A stretch of 64,000 bases of DNA from assembly GCF_013386115.1 (NCBI RefSeq), contig NZ_JACAOR010000010.1, forward strand, positions 327,644-391,643, in the 5' to 3' direction. Each line of letters starts with the position of its first letter. Within the stretch, counting starts at the first letter, position 1. A program made the translations under genes and the position numbers. Below the pieces are notes generated by a model that had not been told where the DNA came from, did not search any database, and worked only from the letters and a program-made list of their open reading frames with translations. Of the stretch, positions 1 through 8,574 are shown one piece after another. This stretch comes from Pseudomonas gingeri. Its GTDB lineage: Bacteria; Pseudomonadota; Gammaproteobacteria; Pseudomonadales; Pseudomonadaceae.

Positions 1-563
1 TGATCGTAGGGGACCAGGATCAGACGCTTGGCCTGTTCGCTGAACCAGGCTTCACGCAGATTGCTCCAGGCCAAGCCGATCAGACCGGTATCGGAGTTCA
101 TCAATGTTTCTGCCCGAGCGTAGACGGAAGCGCCCGGTTGGAAGTTGAACATGCGCGACAGTTCCAAGGGGTTCTTGGCAAGCATTCGTTCGATGCTGTC
201 GATGATCCAGCCGACCTCACGGACACAACAGATGATGCGCGACGGGGGGTACAGGGCTCCCCATAGTGCTGCTCGCCCCGTCCAGGTGCGGTTGGTATCG
301 AAGAGCACCCGGTCCTCGGGCATGCTCGCAATCTGATCGGTGTAGTAGGACTCGACGACCGCGCGCAGGATCGTCCCACGCTTGTGGTCATCGAAAAAGC
401 TGCCGAACTCACCGCCGCACATCTTGGCGTGTGTGGCGCCCACCAAAGCAGCAACCGGACTGGTTATCGCGGCTGAAAAACGTGGATTCTGACGCAGCAG
501 GGCCGACAACAGCGTCGACCCTGAGCGCGGTAAACCGGAGATCGCATGAAACTGAGTAGCCAA
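1..563 (-). CDS. Sulfotransferase family protein (partial, C-terminus beyond left edge)
   Basis: About 187 codons are visible. Residues 9-19 read SGLPRSGSTLL, the 5'-phosphosulfate-binding loop typical of PAPS-dependent sulfotransferases; further on, IICCVREVGWIIDS resembles the region that binds the 3'-phosphate. The start is a TTG at 563-561, because AGGGAG lies five bases upstream and no ATG fits the frame near the motif. The gene follows the giant secreted protease gene on the same strand, with a strong hairpin between them, so it may belong to the type I secretion locus. Family knowledge: such enzymes move sulfate from PAPS to hydroxyl or amine groups. The acceptor here is unknown. The function call is firm at family level only. 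Confidence 0.8.
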   Translation of the reverse strand, partial: MATQFHAISGLPRSGSTLLSALLRQNPRFSAAITSPVAALVGATHAKMCGGEFGSFFDDHKRGTILRAVVESYYTDQIASMPEDRVLFDTNRTWTGRAALWGALYPPSRIICCVREVGWIIDSIERMLAKNPLELSRMFNFQPGASVYARAETLMNSDTGLIGLAWSNLREAWFSEQAKRLILVPYD

Positions 564-627
564 GGGGGCTCCCTAGGTGTTGGCGGCTTCCGAACAACAA
601 GCCAAAATCACCGTGCGCTGACAGGCA

Positions 628-660
628 ATCCCCTTGGCAGACAGAAGCTGCCAAGGGGAT
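628..660. terminator. Perfect 13-bp stem-loop between protease and sulfotransferase genes
   Basis: ATCCCCTTGGCAG (628-640) pairs perfectly with CTGCCAAGGGGAT (648-660) around a seven-base loop. It lies 34 bases past the stop codon of the giant protease gene. No T-rich tail follows on either strand, so it may be an mRNA-stabilising or attenuating hairpin rather than a classical intrinsic terminator. Confidence 0.5.
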
Positions 661-693
661 CTATCGGTTTATGGAAATGACGCGGGCAGGCGA

Positions 694-3600
694 TCAAGCG
701 GCGTGCGGAGAAGCACTCAGCATGACTTTCTGGTCCGCCAGCGAAGGTGGCAACAAGGTGGTGTCGGCGACCCCGCCATCAGCACTGAACGTCGACATGG
801 CCTGAATCAACTGGCTTACGCCGCTGCCGCCCACTGGCGCAGTGCTGCTACCAGCACCGTAGAGCGATCCGATACCAACCAGGTCCGTTTGGTCCAATGT
901 TCGATTGCTGGCCGTAAGCTGGTAGTTCATCACCGAGTTCTGGTCAGCGTTATCGGCAAGGCCCAGTGCGTGACCGATTTCATGCTCCAGTACCTGGGAG
1001 AGCGTGGCATCGGTACCGGTATAGGTCTGCTGTCCATCGGCGCCCGTGGTCAGTGCATCCTGCGTCGTGTCTTCAACCCGAATGATGGTGTCCGACTCCA
1101 ACTGGCCAGCCTTGGCCTGATAGCTGGTGTAGCCAACCACCCCGGTACTGGCGGTATCGAAATCACCAAAGCCGATCCGGATGTCCGACTGCGAGGAGTC
1201 AGCCACTTCTTCGAACGTCACACCCGGCATCGCGTTGGCCCAGGCGCCAAAGGCCGCCTGCACAACAGTCTCCTCGGCACTGCCCATGTAGCCGGAGAAC
1301 GGAGCAGCCTGAGTGCCCGCGCCATCCGCCAGGCTCCAGGTGATGACCTGCTGGTCCCACTTGGCGCCTTCAAGAACGGCAGAGCCGGAACCCGCAGTGG
1401 GCGTGAGCGCCGCAGTGCTCGCAGCCTGCTGCTGAGCAGCCTCTGCCGATTCAGCCGCCGAGAAATGGCCGTGGCTCAGATCGTACTGCGCGATCGAGCC
1501 AATGTTGGTCCCCATACGAGAGGACACGAGGGACTGCGTGCCGGCAAAACCGTATCCGCCGCCATCGTCCCCACCACCGTAGCTACCTGGCAGGTCTTCC
1601 CCAGGTCCGGTACCGGTGTAACCGTAGCCACCAATGATATCGCCGGTACCGTCATCGCCTGAATAGACAGAGTCGGTTTCAACGCCGCTGCCACTCCAGT
1701 TGTAAACGACCGAGGTGCCATCAGCGCGGTCATCGATGATGCGGTTATTGATGCCGGTCGAGGAGAAATTGTCCTTGTTACCCTGAACGACCATCGTGTT
1801 GTTATCGCCCTGAAGGGTGATCTGATCCGATGAGCCCTGGATCACGTTCCCAGAGCCATTAATCGAGAGGCTTTTCCCGACAGTGACGGTAATGGTGTTG
1901 TTGCTACCGGACAGCACATTGGAGGAACCATCGAGCGTAATGTTGCTGGTGTTCGCGGAGATCGCGTTGTTGTTGCCGGTGATGGCATCAGTGGCATTGC
2001 CATACCGGTTGCTGATGGTCAGGCTCTGCCCGTTGGCCGAAATCGTGTCACCCGACCCCGTGATGGCGGATCCATCACCCATGACGCTGATGGTATTGTT
2101 GCTGGCGGAGATACTGTCCGAGCCGCTGGCTGTGATGTCGTTGCCAGCGCCTACAACGTTGATCGCAGCGCCTGTGTCGAGAAAGACCTGGTTGCCTATG
2201 GCATTGATGGTATCCGTACTGAACTCACTGCCACCCGTTGTCCCAATGTGGATGAGATCCCCAGTGCTGGCATTGATGGTGTTGGCGCCCCAACCATCGC
2301 TGATCAGCGTGACATCGTTACCCAGTGTAATGCCATGGCCATAGCCATTGAGGTTGACTGAACTGCCATCTCCGAAGCTAAAGGCGTCGTAGTAACCGAC
2401 CACATTCTCGTTTGCGCCGGTCATCGATACAGCGGCATGGCTAGCCGACAGGGTATCGTTCGAACCCAGCAGCGTCACGGCACTGCTATCGGCCGACACC
2501 GTGTTGCCATCACCCGTGATGACGTCGCTGGCACCACCGCTGGTATTGGAGATGGACAGGCTTTCGCCACTGGCAGAGATCGCATTACCCGCACCAGTGA
2601 TCGCATCGCCGCCACTCACCAAGTCCAGCGTGTCGTTGCTGGCGATGATGTTGTCACCCCCATTGGCGGTGACGGTATTGCCGCTACCTACAACGTTGAG
2701 GGACGAACCGCTGGCCAGGCTGATGCTCTGGTTATCGCTCACGTACAGCTTATTCGTGAAGTAGTAATCCGAGCTCACCGTTGCGCCGATAGACAAGATG
2801 TCATCGGACGTCGCGTAAATCGTGTTGAAACCATCACCCACGCTGCTCAGACTCGAGCCGGCGCCCAAGGAGATCGTGTCGCCGTAGCTCGTCATCGATG
2901 CCGTGGTGTTGGGACCGAAGGTGACCGAGTTGTAATTACCAGAAACGGTTTCACCCTCCCCGGCCAGCGACAGTGTGTCAAAGGTGCCAGTAACCGACTC
3001 GCCAGAGCCCTCAAGGGTCACGGCACTGTGGTCAGCCGACAAGGTGTTGTTGTCACCACTGATGACGTCGCTTGCTCCTCCATTGTTCGAAATCGACAAG
3101 CTGTCGCCGCTGGCGGAGATCGCATCACCACCACCGGTGATGGAGTCGTTGCTACCCAGAATATTCAGCGTGTCGTTGCTGGCCGTGACAACATCCCCGC
3201 CATCCACCGCCAAGGTGTTGCCGCTGCCCACTACGTTGACAGAAGCGCCTGTGCCCAAGGTGATGTTCTGATTACCATCCGTATACAGGGTATCGTTGAA
3301 GTAGTAGCCCCAGTTCGACACCGCATTCAAAAGCACAGCGGAATCGGACGCTGCGTAGATGGAGTTGAAACCGCTGCCGGAGCTGGTCAGGCTTGAACCG
3401 GCACCCAGGGTCACCGTCGCCCCGTAAGTATTGAGGGACGCGGTATCTCCCTCCCCGATGCTCACCGAATCGTAGTTACCCGAAAGGCTCACACCTGATC
3501 CGTCCAAGGTGAGCGAGCTGTTACTGGCCGAAATGGAGTTGTTATCCCCCACGACAACGTCGCTCGCGCCACCAGCCCCCGTCGCAATGCTCAGGCTGTC

Positions 3601-6108
3601 ATTACTGGCATTGATGGTGTCGCCCGCCCCCGAAATCGAATCGCCCGATCCCAGGAACGTGAACGTGTCGTTGCTGCCATACACTGCATCACCACCGGCG
3701 CCCGTGATCGTATTCCCCACCCCAACAATATTGACGTAGACGCCGCTGTCCAAGGCGATGTACTGGTTGTTGGAGACGTTCAGCGTATCGGTGTAGTAAG
3801 AGTCATAGCCGATGGTGACCTTGTCGTCAGAGGTCGCGTAGATGGTGTTAGAACCGTCACCATCACTGGTCAGCGTTACACCGGCTCCCAAGCTGACTGA
3901 AGCGCCGTAGGTATGCAAGACAGCCGATGCAGCGTCGTCCAGAGTGATGGTTTCGAAGTTGCCAGAGACAGACTCGCCGGTGCCAGAGAGTTCAACGGTG
4001 TCACTGCTCCCAGTGACGGTCTCACTCGATCCCTGCACGCTCAGTACACTGCTGTTGGCCGAAATGGTGTTGTTGTCACCGATCACAACGTCCGCAGCCC
4101 CACTGGCGCCACCGGAAATGAACAGCGAGTCGTTACTGGCAGAAATCGTGTCGCCGGAGCCGGTCACCGAGTCGCCGGAGCCCAGGAACGTGAAAACATC
4201 ATTGCTGCCCCAGAGGGTGTCACCGCCAGCGCCCGTGAGCGCGTTGTCCGCCCCCTCCAAGTTGAGGTAAACGCCGCCGTCCAACGCGATGTTCTGGTTA
4301 TTGGAAACGATCAGCGTGTCGGTGTAGTACGAGTCGTTGCCGATGGTCAACTTGTCGTCAGCGGTAGCAATGATGGTGTTGGAGCCGTCGCCATCACTGG
4401 TCAGGGTCACGCCATCGCCCAGGGTGATCGAGGAGCCGTAGGTGTGCAGCGTGGCAGAGCCACCATCATCCAGGTGGATGGTATCGAAGTTGCCTGAGAC
4501 CGATTCGTTGCTACCCGAAAACTCGAGGGTATTACTCCCCCCAACGATGGACTCATCGGCCCCGTCCAGGATCAACACACTGCTGTTGGCCGAGATGGAG
4601 TTGTTGTCACCAATCACAACATCCGCAGCACCACTGGCGCCACCGGAAATGAACAGAGATCCGTTACTGGCAGAAATCGTGTCGCCTGAGCCGGTTACCG
4701 AGTTACCTGAGCCCAGGAATGTGAAAAAATCGCCGCTACCCGAGACAGTGTCTGCGCCGGCGCCCGTGAGCGAATTGCCCGTCCCCACCAGGTTGAGGTA
4801 AACGCCACCATCCAACGCGATGTTCTGGTTGTTGGAAACAATCAGTGTGTCGGTGTAGTAGGAGTCATTACCGATAGTCAACTTGTCGTCAGAGGTCGCC
4901 GTGATGGTGTTGGAGCCATCGCCACCACTGATCAGGGTCGCACCATCGCCCAAGGTGATCGAGGCGCCGTAGGTGTGCAGCGCGGCAGAGCCACCATCAT
5001 CCAGGTGGATGGTATCGAAGTTGCCTGAGACCGATTCGTTGCTGCCAGACAGCTCAAAAGTATTACTCCCGCCAACGAGGGCCTCACCAGAGCCAATCAC
5101 TGTCAGCGTGCTATTGGTGGCCGAAATGAGATTGTTATCGCCTGTTAGCACATCAGGCGCGCCACCTGAAGGGGTCGATATGATCAGACTATCATTGTTC
5201 GCGGAGACGTTATTGCCAGACCCGGAGAGCGTCAGCGAGCTATTCGGCTCAAGATTTACTTGAGCATCATCAAGCGACGTAGTCATTCCTTGGCCAGCGA
5301 CTGTAGCCGTTTGCTTGCCATCCCCGTCGGTGTCTAGCTCCATAGCGCCAGTGCCACTTTGATTAGTGGTAAGCGCGACGGTGGGATCACCTGGGAGGGA
5401 GTTATCTTGAATAGTAGTTGTCGAGTCACCCAAACTGTCTATTGTATTTTTTAGTCCAGACCCATCTGGTGCCTGCATTGCATCCTGTTGAGATTGCAAG
5501 TAGCTGTTTAACTGATCCTGCGTAGTCGGCAAAACATTATCACTTGCCGGCGTCTCAGTACCAAATACGCCAACATCCGTTGGTAGCGGTACATTGGCAG
5601 CAGCCAGTGCAGTATTCGCGACACTGTTTGAGTTCTGTGTGGCAGGTGAATAGGTGAGTCCTAATGCCTCAATATCTTGATACGTCGAGACAATTTTTTG
5701 CCATTGGGCGCTTAGATCATCCCCAGTCATGAGAGTTTGCTGCTTGTAAGCTGTGCCAGCGTCAGGATTCCTTTGGCCTGTCACTGGATCATTCTGTGGA
5801 ACCACGTCTACTCCTCCGGCAGACGTTGTGTCGCCGGGTATGAACGCCCCATTCCCTTCAACCTTCAGAGTCCCCCACACAGAAGGTGTATTATAAATCA
5901 CATCATTCGCAGCGAGCGCAATATTACCCACTGTTTGAACTGGATTCATATCCAGTTTATTATTAGCAGTTGTTGGTCCCGCAGAAATATAGTAAGCGCC
6001 CTGAGGGGTTGTGTATATCAGCGTCTGATGATAAGTCATCACCCCTAACAAAGATCTGACAGGGACAAATGCAACCGATATTGAAGAACCATTTTCGGCA
6101 TCCGACAT
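694..6108 (-). CDS. Giant repeat protein with C-terminal matrixin/M10-type metalloprotease domain, probable type I secretion substrate
   Basis: 1804 residues. No N-terminal signal peptide. Residues about 1-270 are non-repetitive; about 290-1420 are Gly/Ser/Asn/Asp-rich repeats of the kind GSGDSVTGSGDTISASND, probably a long beta-solenoid; a Gly-rich linker follows; then a zinc protease domain with HEIGHALGLAD (His at residue 1709) and the Met-turn SVMNY. Canonical RTX nonapeptides (GGxGxDxxx) are absent. The start is ATG 6108, eight bases after AGGAGG; an upstream GTG in frame is too close to that site. Location beside an ABC exporter and fusion protein, plus the absence of a signal peptide, implies secretion through that exporter with a C-terminal signal (inference). 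Possible roles are surface adhesion, matrix degradation or attack on competitors; none is shown by sequence. Confidence 0.85.
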   Translation of the reverse strand: MSDAENGSSISVAFVPVRSLLGVMTYHQTLIYTTPQGAYYISAGPTTANNKLDMNPVQTVGNIALAANDVIYNTPSVWGTLKVEGNGAFIPGDTTSAGGVDVVPQNDPVTGQRNPDAGTAYKQQTLMTGDDLSAQWQKIVSTYQDIEALGLTYSPATQNSNSVANTALAAANVPLPTDVGVFGTETPASDNVLPTTQDQLNSYLQSQQDAMQAPDGSGLKNTIDSLGDSTTTIQDNSLPGDPTVALTTNQSGTGAMELDTDGDGKQTATVAGQGMTTSLDDAQVNLEPNSSLTLSGSGNNVSANNDSLIISTPSGGAPDVLTGDNNLISATNSTLTVIGSGEALVGGSNTFELSGSNESVSGNFDTIHLDDGGSAALHTYGASITLGDGATLISGGDGSNTITATSDDKLTIGNDSYYTDTLIVSNNQNIALDGGVYLNLVGTGNSLTGAGADTVSGSGDFFTFLGSGNSVTGSGDTISASNGSLFISGGASGAADVVIGDNNSISANSSVLILDGADESIVGGSNTLEFSGSNESVSGNFDTIHLDDGGSATLHTYGSSITLGDGVTLTSDGDGSNTIIATADDKLTIGNDSYYTDTLIVSNNQNIALDGGVYLNLEGADNALTGAGGDTLWGSNDVFTFLGSGDSVTGSGDTISASNDSLFISGGASGAADVVIGDNNTISANSSVLSVQGSSETVTGSSDTVELSGTGESVSGNFETITLDDAASAVLHTYGASVSLGAGVTLTSDGDGSNTIYATSDDKVTIGYDSYYTDTLNVSNNQYIALDSGVYVNIVGVGNTITGAGGDAVYGSNDTFTFLGSGDSISGAGDTINASNDSLSIATGAGGASDVVVGDNNSISASNSSLTLDGSGVSLSGNYDSVSIGEGDTASLNTYGATVTLGAGSSLTSSGSGFNSIYAASDSAVLLNAVSNWGYYFNDTLYTDGNQNITLGTGASVNVVGSGNTLAVDGGDVVTASNDTLNILGSNDSITGGGDAISASGDSLSISNNGGASDVISGDNNTLSADHSAVTLEGSGESVTGTFDTLSLAGEGETVSGNYNSVTFGPNTTASMTSYGDTISLGAGSSLSSVGDGFNTIYATSDDILSIGATVSSDYYFTNKLYVSDNQSISLASGSSLNVVGSGNTVTANGGDNIIASNDTLDLVSGGDAITGAGNAISASGESLSISNTSGGASDVITGDGNTVSADSSAVTLLGSNDTLSASHAAVSMTGANENVVGYYDAFSFGDGSSVNLNGYGHGITLGNDVTLISDGWGANTINASTGDLIHIGTTGGSEFSTDTINAIGNQVFLDTGAAINVVGAGNDITASGSDSISASNNTISVMGDGSAITGSGDTISANGQSLTISNRYGNATDAITGNNNAISANTSNITLDGSSNVLSGSNNTITVTVGKSLSINGSGNVIQGSSDQITLQGDNNTMVVQGNKDNFSSTGINNRIIDDRADGTSVVYNWSGSGVETDSVYSGDDGTGDIIGGYGYTGTGPGEDLPGSYGGGDDGGGYGFAGTQSLVSSRMGTNIGSIAQYDLSHGHFSAAESAEAAQQQAASTAALTPTAGSGSAVLEGAKWDQQVITWSLADGAGTQAAPFSGYMGSAEETVVQAAFGAWANAMPGVTFEEVADSSQSDIRIGFGDFDTASTGVVGYTSYQAKAGQLESDTIIRVEDTTQDALTTGADGQQTYTGTDATLSQVLEHEIGHALGLADNADQNSVMNYQLTASNRTLDQTDLVGIGSLYGAGSSTAPVGGSGVSQLIQAMSTFSADGGVADTTLLPPSLADQKVMLSASPHAA
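1840..5250 (-). repeat. Long tandem repeat array inside the protease gene (531-bp units, degenerating to 483 bp)
   Basis: Equivalent sites (CCAG followed by the 'GTGGATGGTATCGAAG'-like string) occur at 3939, 4470 and 5001, so two successive units are exactly 531 bp or 177 codons long. The next unit toward the 3' end is about 483 bp and further units are increasingly diverged. Roughly six units can be recognised from protein landmarks such as SVSGNF, HTYG, SLGAG and NNQ. The two units nearest the 5' end are very similar at DNA level, which points to recent duplication or homogenisation. Confidence 0.85.
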
Positions 6109-6124
6109 ACGCACATCCTCCTAT

Positions 6125-6634
6125 TTATAAATTTGTTGACCTTGCAAAACAATCAACAACCCTCTCGAGCCTTTTCGGCTCGCCACCGGCCCCATACGGC
6201 CTAAAGGTAATTTGAAATAACGTATGGGATACCAGTGACTGCTCCAGCAAAAAGCCTCCGGCCATATCTTTTCTATCCGGACTATCAGCTGGGAGCTTAT
6301 GATTAAAACTAGGGCCCAGAATCTCCCCCCCTTTTTTATCTGGGAGGGCTCCAGCAGCCGCCATGACTATCTCAATGTCAGAAAAAAGCATTCCTGCCGA
6401 AAAATATTTATTGCAAACATCCGTTAAAATATAGGTGCGCCGGGACTCCTCATTGACCATTTTTTTAAACTCGCCTTGTATCTCTTCCTTGAACTCTCGC
6501 CCCTTAATCTGAAGTTCGCCGCTACCCGCCACCTCAACCGAATCCTCATCGGACTCACGAAAAAATACAGCCCATATCAAGGCGACTGAAACAGCGCAAA
6601 CTAACGCAAAGCTCATACCTCTGGTGATTTTCAT
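6125..6634 (-). CDS. Hypothetical membrane-anchored protein
   Basis: 169 residues, not recognised. Residues 7-24 form one hydrophobic segment (signal anchor) after a short basic start, followed by a charged periplasmic domain with two cysteines (VCNKYF and VVDCFA). The ATG is preceded by GGAGAA at seven bases. It ends 16 bases ahead of the giant protease gene, so the two are almost certainly co-transcribed; by position it could aid export, folding or self-protection from the protease, but nothing in the sequence proves this. The base composition is more AT-rich than the protease gene. Confidence 0.6.
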   Translation of the reverse strand: MKITRGMSFALVCAVSVALIWAVFFRESDEDSVEVAGSGELQIKGREFKEEIQGEFKKMVNEESRRTYILTDVCNKYFSAGMLFSDIEIVMAAAGALPDKKGGEILGPSFNHKLPADSPDRKDMAGGFLLEQSLVSHTLFQITFRPYGAGGEPKRLERVVDCFARSTNL

Positions 6635-6806
6635 TTAGAAATTCTCCTCAAACATAACCAAACCCTGGCAATTCGAAAGGGGTGAGATCTCAGACATAAT
6701 TATCTCCTTTAGTCACTCCTGAAAAACATTCAACTTACCCAACCAGACAGAACCCAATACCAAGACACAACAAAAGAAAAAACCAACTCAGCGAACACAG
6801 GAGTCC

Positions 6807-7403
6807 TCAAGAAACAAAGCCCTGCCGCAACCGCGCAGCGAAATAAAACGAAACACCCCAAAAAACAGATATAATAGCAAAATAAAGAAACACCGATTTG
6901 TAATAGAAAAAATCTCGCCAAATCAGGAGTCTCTTCATCAGCTCATCAGAAGAGGCCAGTTCCCTGCCATCTTCCCCAATTATTTTCAGCGGATAAAAAG
7001 ATCCATTACCGTTCCTAAGAATAAACCCTTCAACATTTACCTTCACACGAGGGACCCTCCCCCCTAGCTCCTCAACAACTCCTGGAGCAATTCGATTTTC
7101 CGTCCGATACTCAACCCCATTGTCAGTAGTGAAAATGAAATATGGCACCTGTTTCATGGCTAACTTTTCATCGTTTTTTGAGAACTCACCAGCCGTCCTT
7201 ATAAGAGGAGCCTCAGGAGGCAGTGCCCCAGAAAACTTCTTAATATCGAAATAATTAAATATCGGCATAGACACTGTAAATATTACTGTCACCACGACAG
7301 AGAGAGATTTTATTTTATGAGCACGCCCCAACCCCTCGGCCTTTCCACGCCACATCATGCAAATAGCTGAACCCCAAGAAAGCCTAGATTTAAGCTCAAC
7401 CAT
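6807..7403 (-). CDS. Hypothetical two-pass membrane protein
   Basis: 198 residues when started at ATG 7403, which has GGGAG seven bases upstream; an upstream in-frame start adds ten residues without a ribosome site. Hydrophobic segments lie near residues 35-55 and near the C-terminus (VFLYFAIISVFWGVSFYF), with a soluble domain of about 100 residues between them that contains the motif-like string FTTDNGVEYRTENR. No family recognised. It is AT-rich and belongs to a run of small genes between the exporter and its presumed substrate. The topology suggests a periplasmic or extracytoplasmic domain held at both ends. Confidence 0.6.
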   Translation of the reverse strand: MVELKSRLSWGSAICMMWRGKAEGLGRAHKIKSLSVVVTVIFTVSMPIFNYFDIKKFSGALPPEAPLIRTAGEFSKNDEKLAMKQVPYFIFTTDNGVEYRTENRIAPGVVEELGGRVPRVKVNVEGFILRNGNGSFYPLKIIGEDGRELASSDELMKRLLIWRDFFYYKSVFLYFAIISVFWGVSFYFAARLRQGFVS

Positions 7404-7470
7404 TTCCCCACTCCCTAAAAATTGAAAAAGCACACAACCACACCAGTGACGCTAACAAGTCACCTCATAC

Positions 7471-7845
7471 CTAAAGCAGCCGGTCAACCTTATAATTCAT
7501 GCCAACCGTCCCAGAGTCAACACGAACACCATCGCTATAAATTTCACACCTAAAATCTTTAATCGCACAGCTATAGCTAAAGCGCGCCTCCTTCCCCTTA
7601 CTGCCAAAAAAATCATCAGGAAACATAGCGTGAGATGAAGCACCCTGGTTATCTGAGTTCTTTTCAGCGGTGTACACTTCATGCGATGCCCTTACTACAT
7701 ATTTTATGTGACAGGGAGGATGCCTATTGAATTTATCCCAAGCTGTCAACTCAAGCTCCCCACAGACACCAGCTACCCAGCAAGGAGATTTACCATCCCA
7801 CTTATCGGCAGCTTGAACCGTATGAGCAAAGAGTAAAAAACGCAC
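7471..7845 (-). CDS. Hypothetical secreted protein with apparent frameshift in its signal peptide
   Basis: The open frame gives 124 residues from a poor GTG start, with a mature part starting near ADKWDGK and several cysteines (SPCW, GVCGE, HPPCH, SYSCA, FRCEIY), suggesting a disulfide-bonded periplasmic protein. Upstream, GTG 7874 with GGTGG in front begins MKKISVYFF, a typical signal peptide start, but in another frame. The two frames meet at a run of nine T (7854-7846); one more T would fuse them into a complete signal peptide ending AHTVQA|AD. So the gene is either off-phase, a fresh pseudogene, read by slippage, or affected by a base-calling error. Family not recognised. Confidence 0.5.
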   Translation of the reverse strand: MRFLLFAHTVQAADKWDGKSPCWVAGVCGELELTAWDKFNRHPPCHIKYVVRASHEVYTAEKNSDNQGASSHAMFPDDFFGSKGKEARFSYSCAIKDFRCEIYSDGVRVDSGTVGMNYKVDRLL

Positions 7846-7854
7846 AAAAAAAAA
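7846..7854 (-). repeat. Nine-base homopolymer tract (poly-T on coding strand) at the frameshift
   Basis: Nine A on the plus strand, read as T9 in the coding sequence, 20 bases after a plausible GTG start at 7874. A length of seven or ten would join the start frame to the downstream open frame. Confidence 0.7.
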
Positions 7855-7907
7855 TAAACACTGATTTTCTTCACGACATCCACCACAGCCTAAGATTCAA
7901 ATTTCTC

Positions 7908-8327
7908 TCAACCGCCCACTGGCAAATTCTTAAAAAACTCAATACGCCTTTCAGTTTCTTCCAGAACACAATCCACGGAAAAAATCGTCACCCACATGCT
8001 ACTGCCGCCCTGTAATCCTCCAACATAGCTGCAATTCTCATCTCTATAAACTTGCCACGCGCTCTGCGCTTTTTTTAATTGCTCTTTTGTTTTTCGAACG
8101 TCCTCGCTACCAACCTCCGGCAGCTTATTCAGAGCATCTCTGTAATGTGCATCAAGCACTGCATTCAAGTCTTTTAGTTTTTCCGCCTTGCACTGTGCGA
8201 TTCCAATGGAGCTATTTTGCGTCGAACATGGCTTATCATCGGCGACTGCATGCATACAACCAGACAATCCGATCAGCATGATAGCCAGTATTTTTTTATA
8301 CGCAGCAAAATCAGAAATATCTACCAC
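7908..8327 (-). CDS. LprI/DUF1311-like lipoprotein
   Basis: About 139 residues. A hydrophobic start with the lipobox LSGC indicates a lipoprotein. The mature part has the four-cysteine pattern and the W..YR...C signature (SAWQVYRDENCSY) of the LprI/DUF1311 family, members of which include a lysozyme inhibitor in mycobacteria. GTG 8327 is preferred over TTG 8333 because AGGGG is eight bases upstream of it. It stands between the exporter genes and the gene with the frameshift. A role in protecting the cell wall is possible by family but unproven here. Confidence 0.7.
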   Translation of the reverse strand: MVDISDFAAYKKILAIMLIGLSGCMHAVADDKPCSTQNSSIGIAQCKAEKLKDLNAVLDAHYRDALNKLPEVGSEDVRKTKEQLKKAQSAWQVYRDENCSYVGGLQGGSSMWVTIFSVDCVLEETERRIEFFKNLPVGG

Positions 8328-8574
8328 CCCCAAAACCCCTCATAAGTCAACTGTTGTGATTTTACTTTTAGCAGTTCAAGCATTAGAGCTTAGAAATCAA
8401 CCTGCACAATCGCACGCTCATGATGCGTTGCGTCTTTATCGTTAGTTACGCCGACCACATAAAATTATCAGCGTGATGACTACCGAACATTACCCCGTCG
8501 CCGCCCCTTTAGTTTCATCAGCTTCTAGACTTCGTGTCGCGCCGTCGAAACACATACAATCTAGACCCATAGAT

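Noticed and set aside
634..1662. 342-codon plus-strand open frame
   Set aside because: Antisense of the protease domain, which has a clear HExxH motif on the other strand.
1840..5250. Regular repeats considered as CRISPR or as RTX calcium-binding repeats
   Set aside because: The unit is 531 bp and coding, with no spacers; the protein repeats lack GGxGxDxxx.
1883..5263. Series of plus-strand open frames of 76-319 codons
   Set aside because: They are antisense to the repeat array of the giant protease; their similar sequences merely mirror the repeats.
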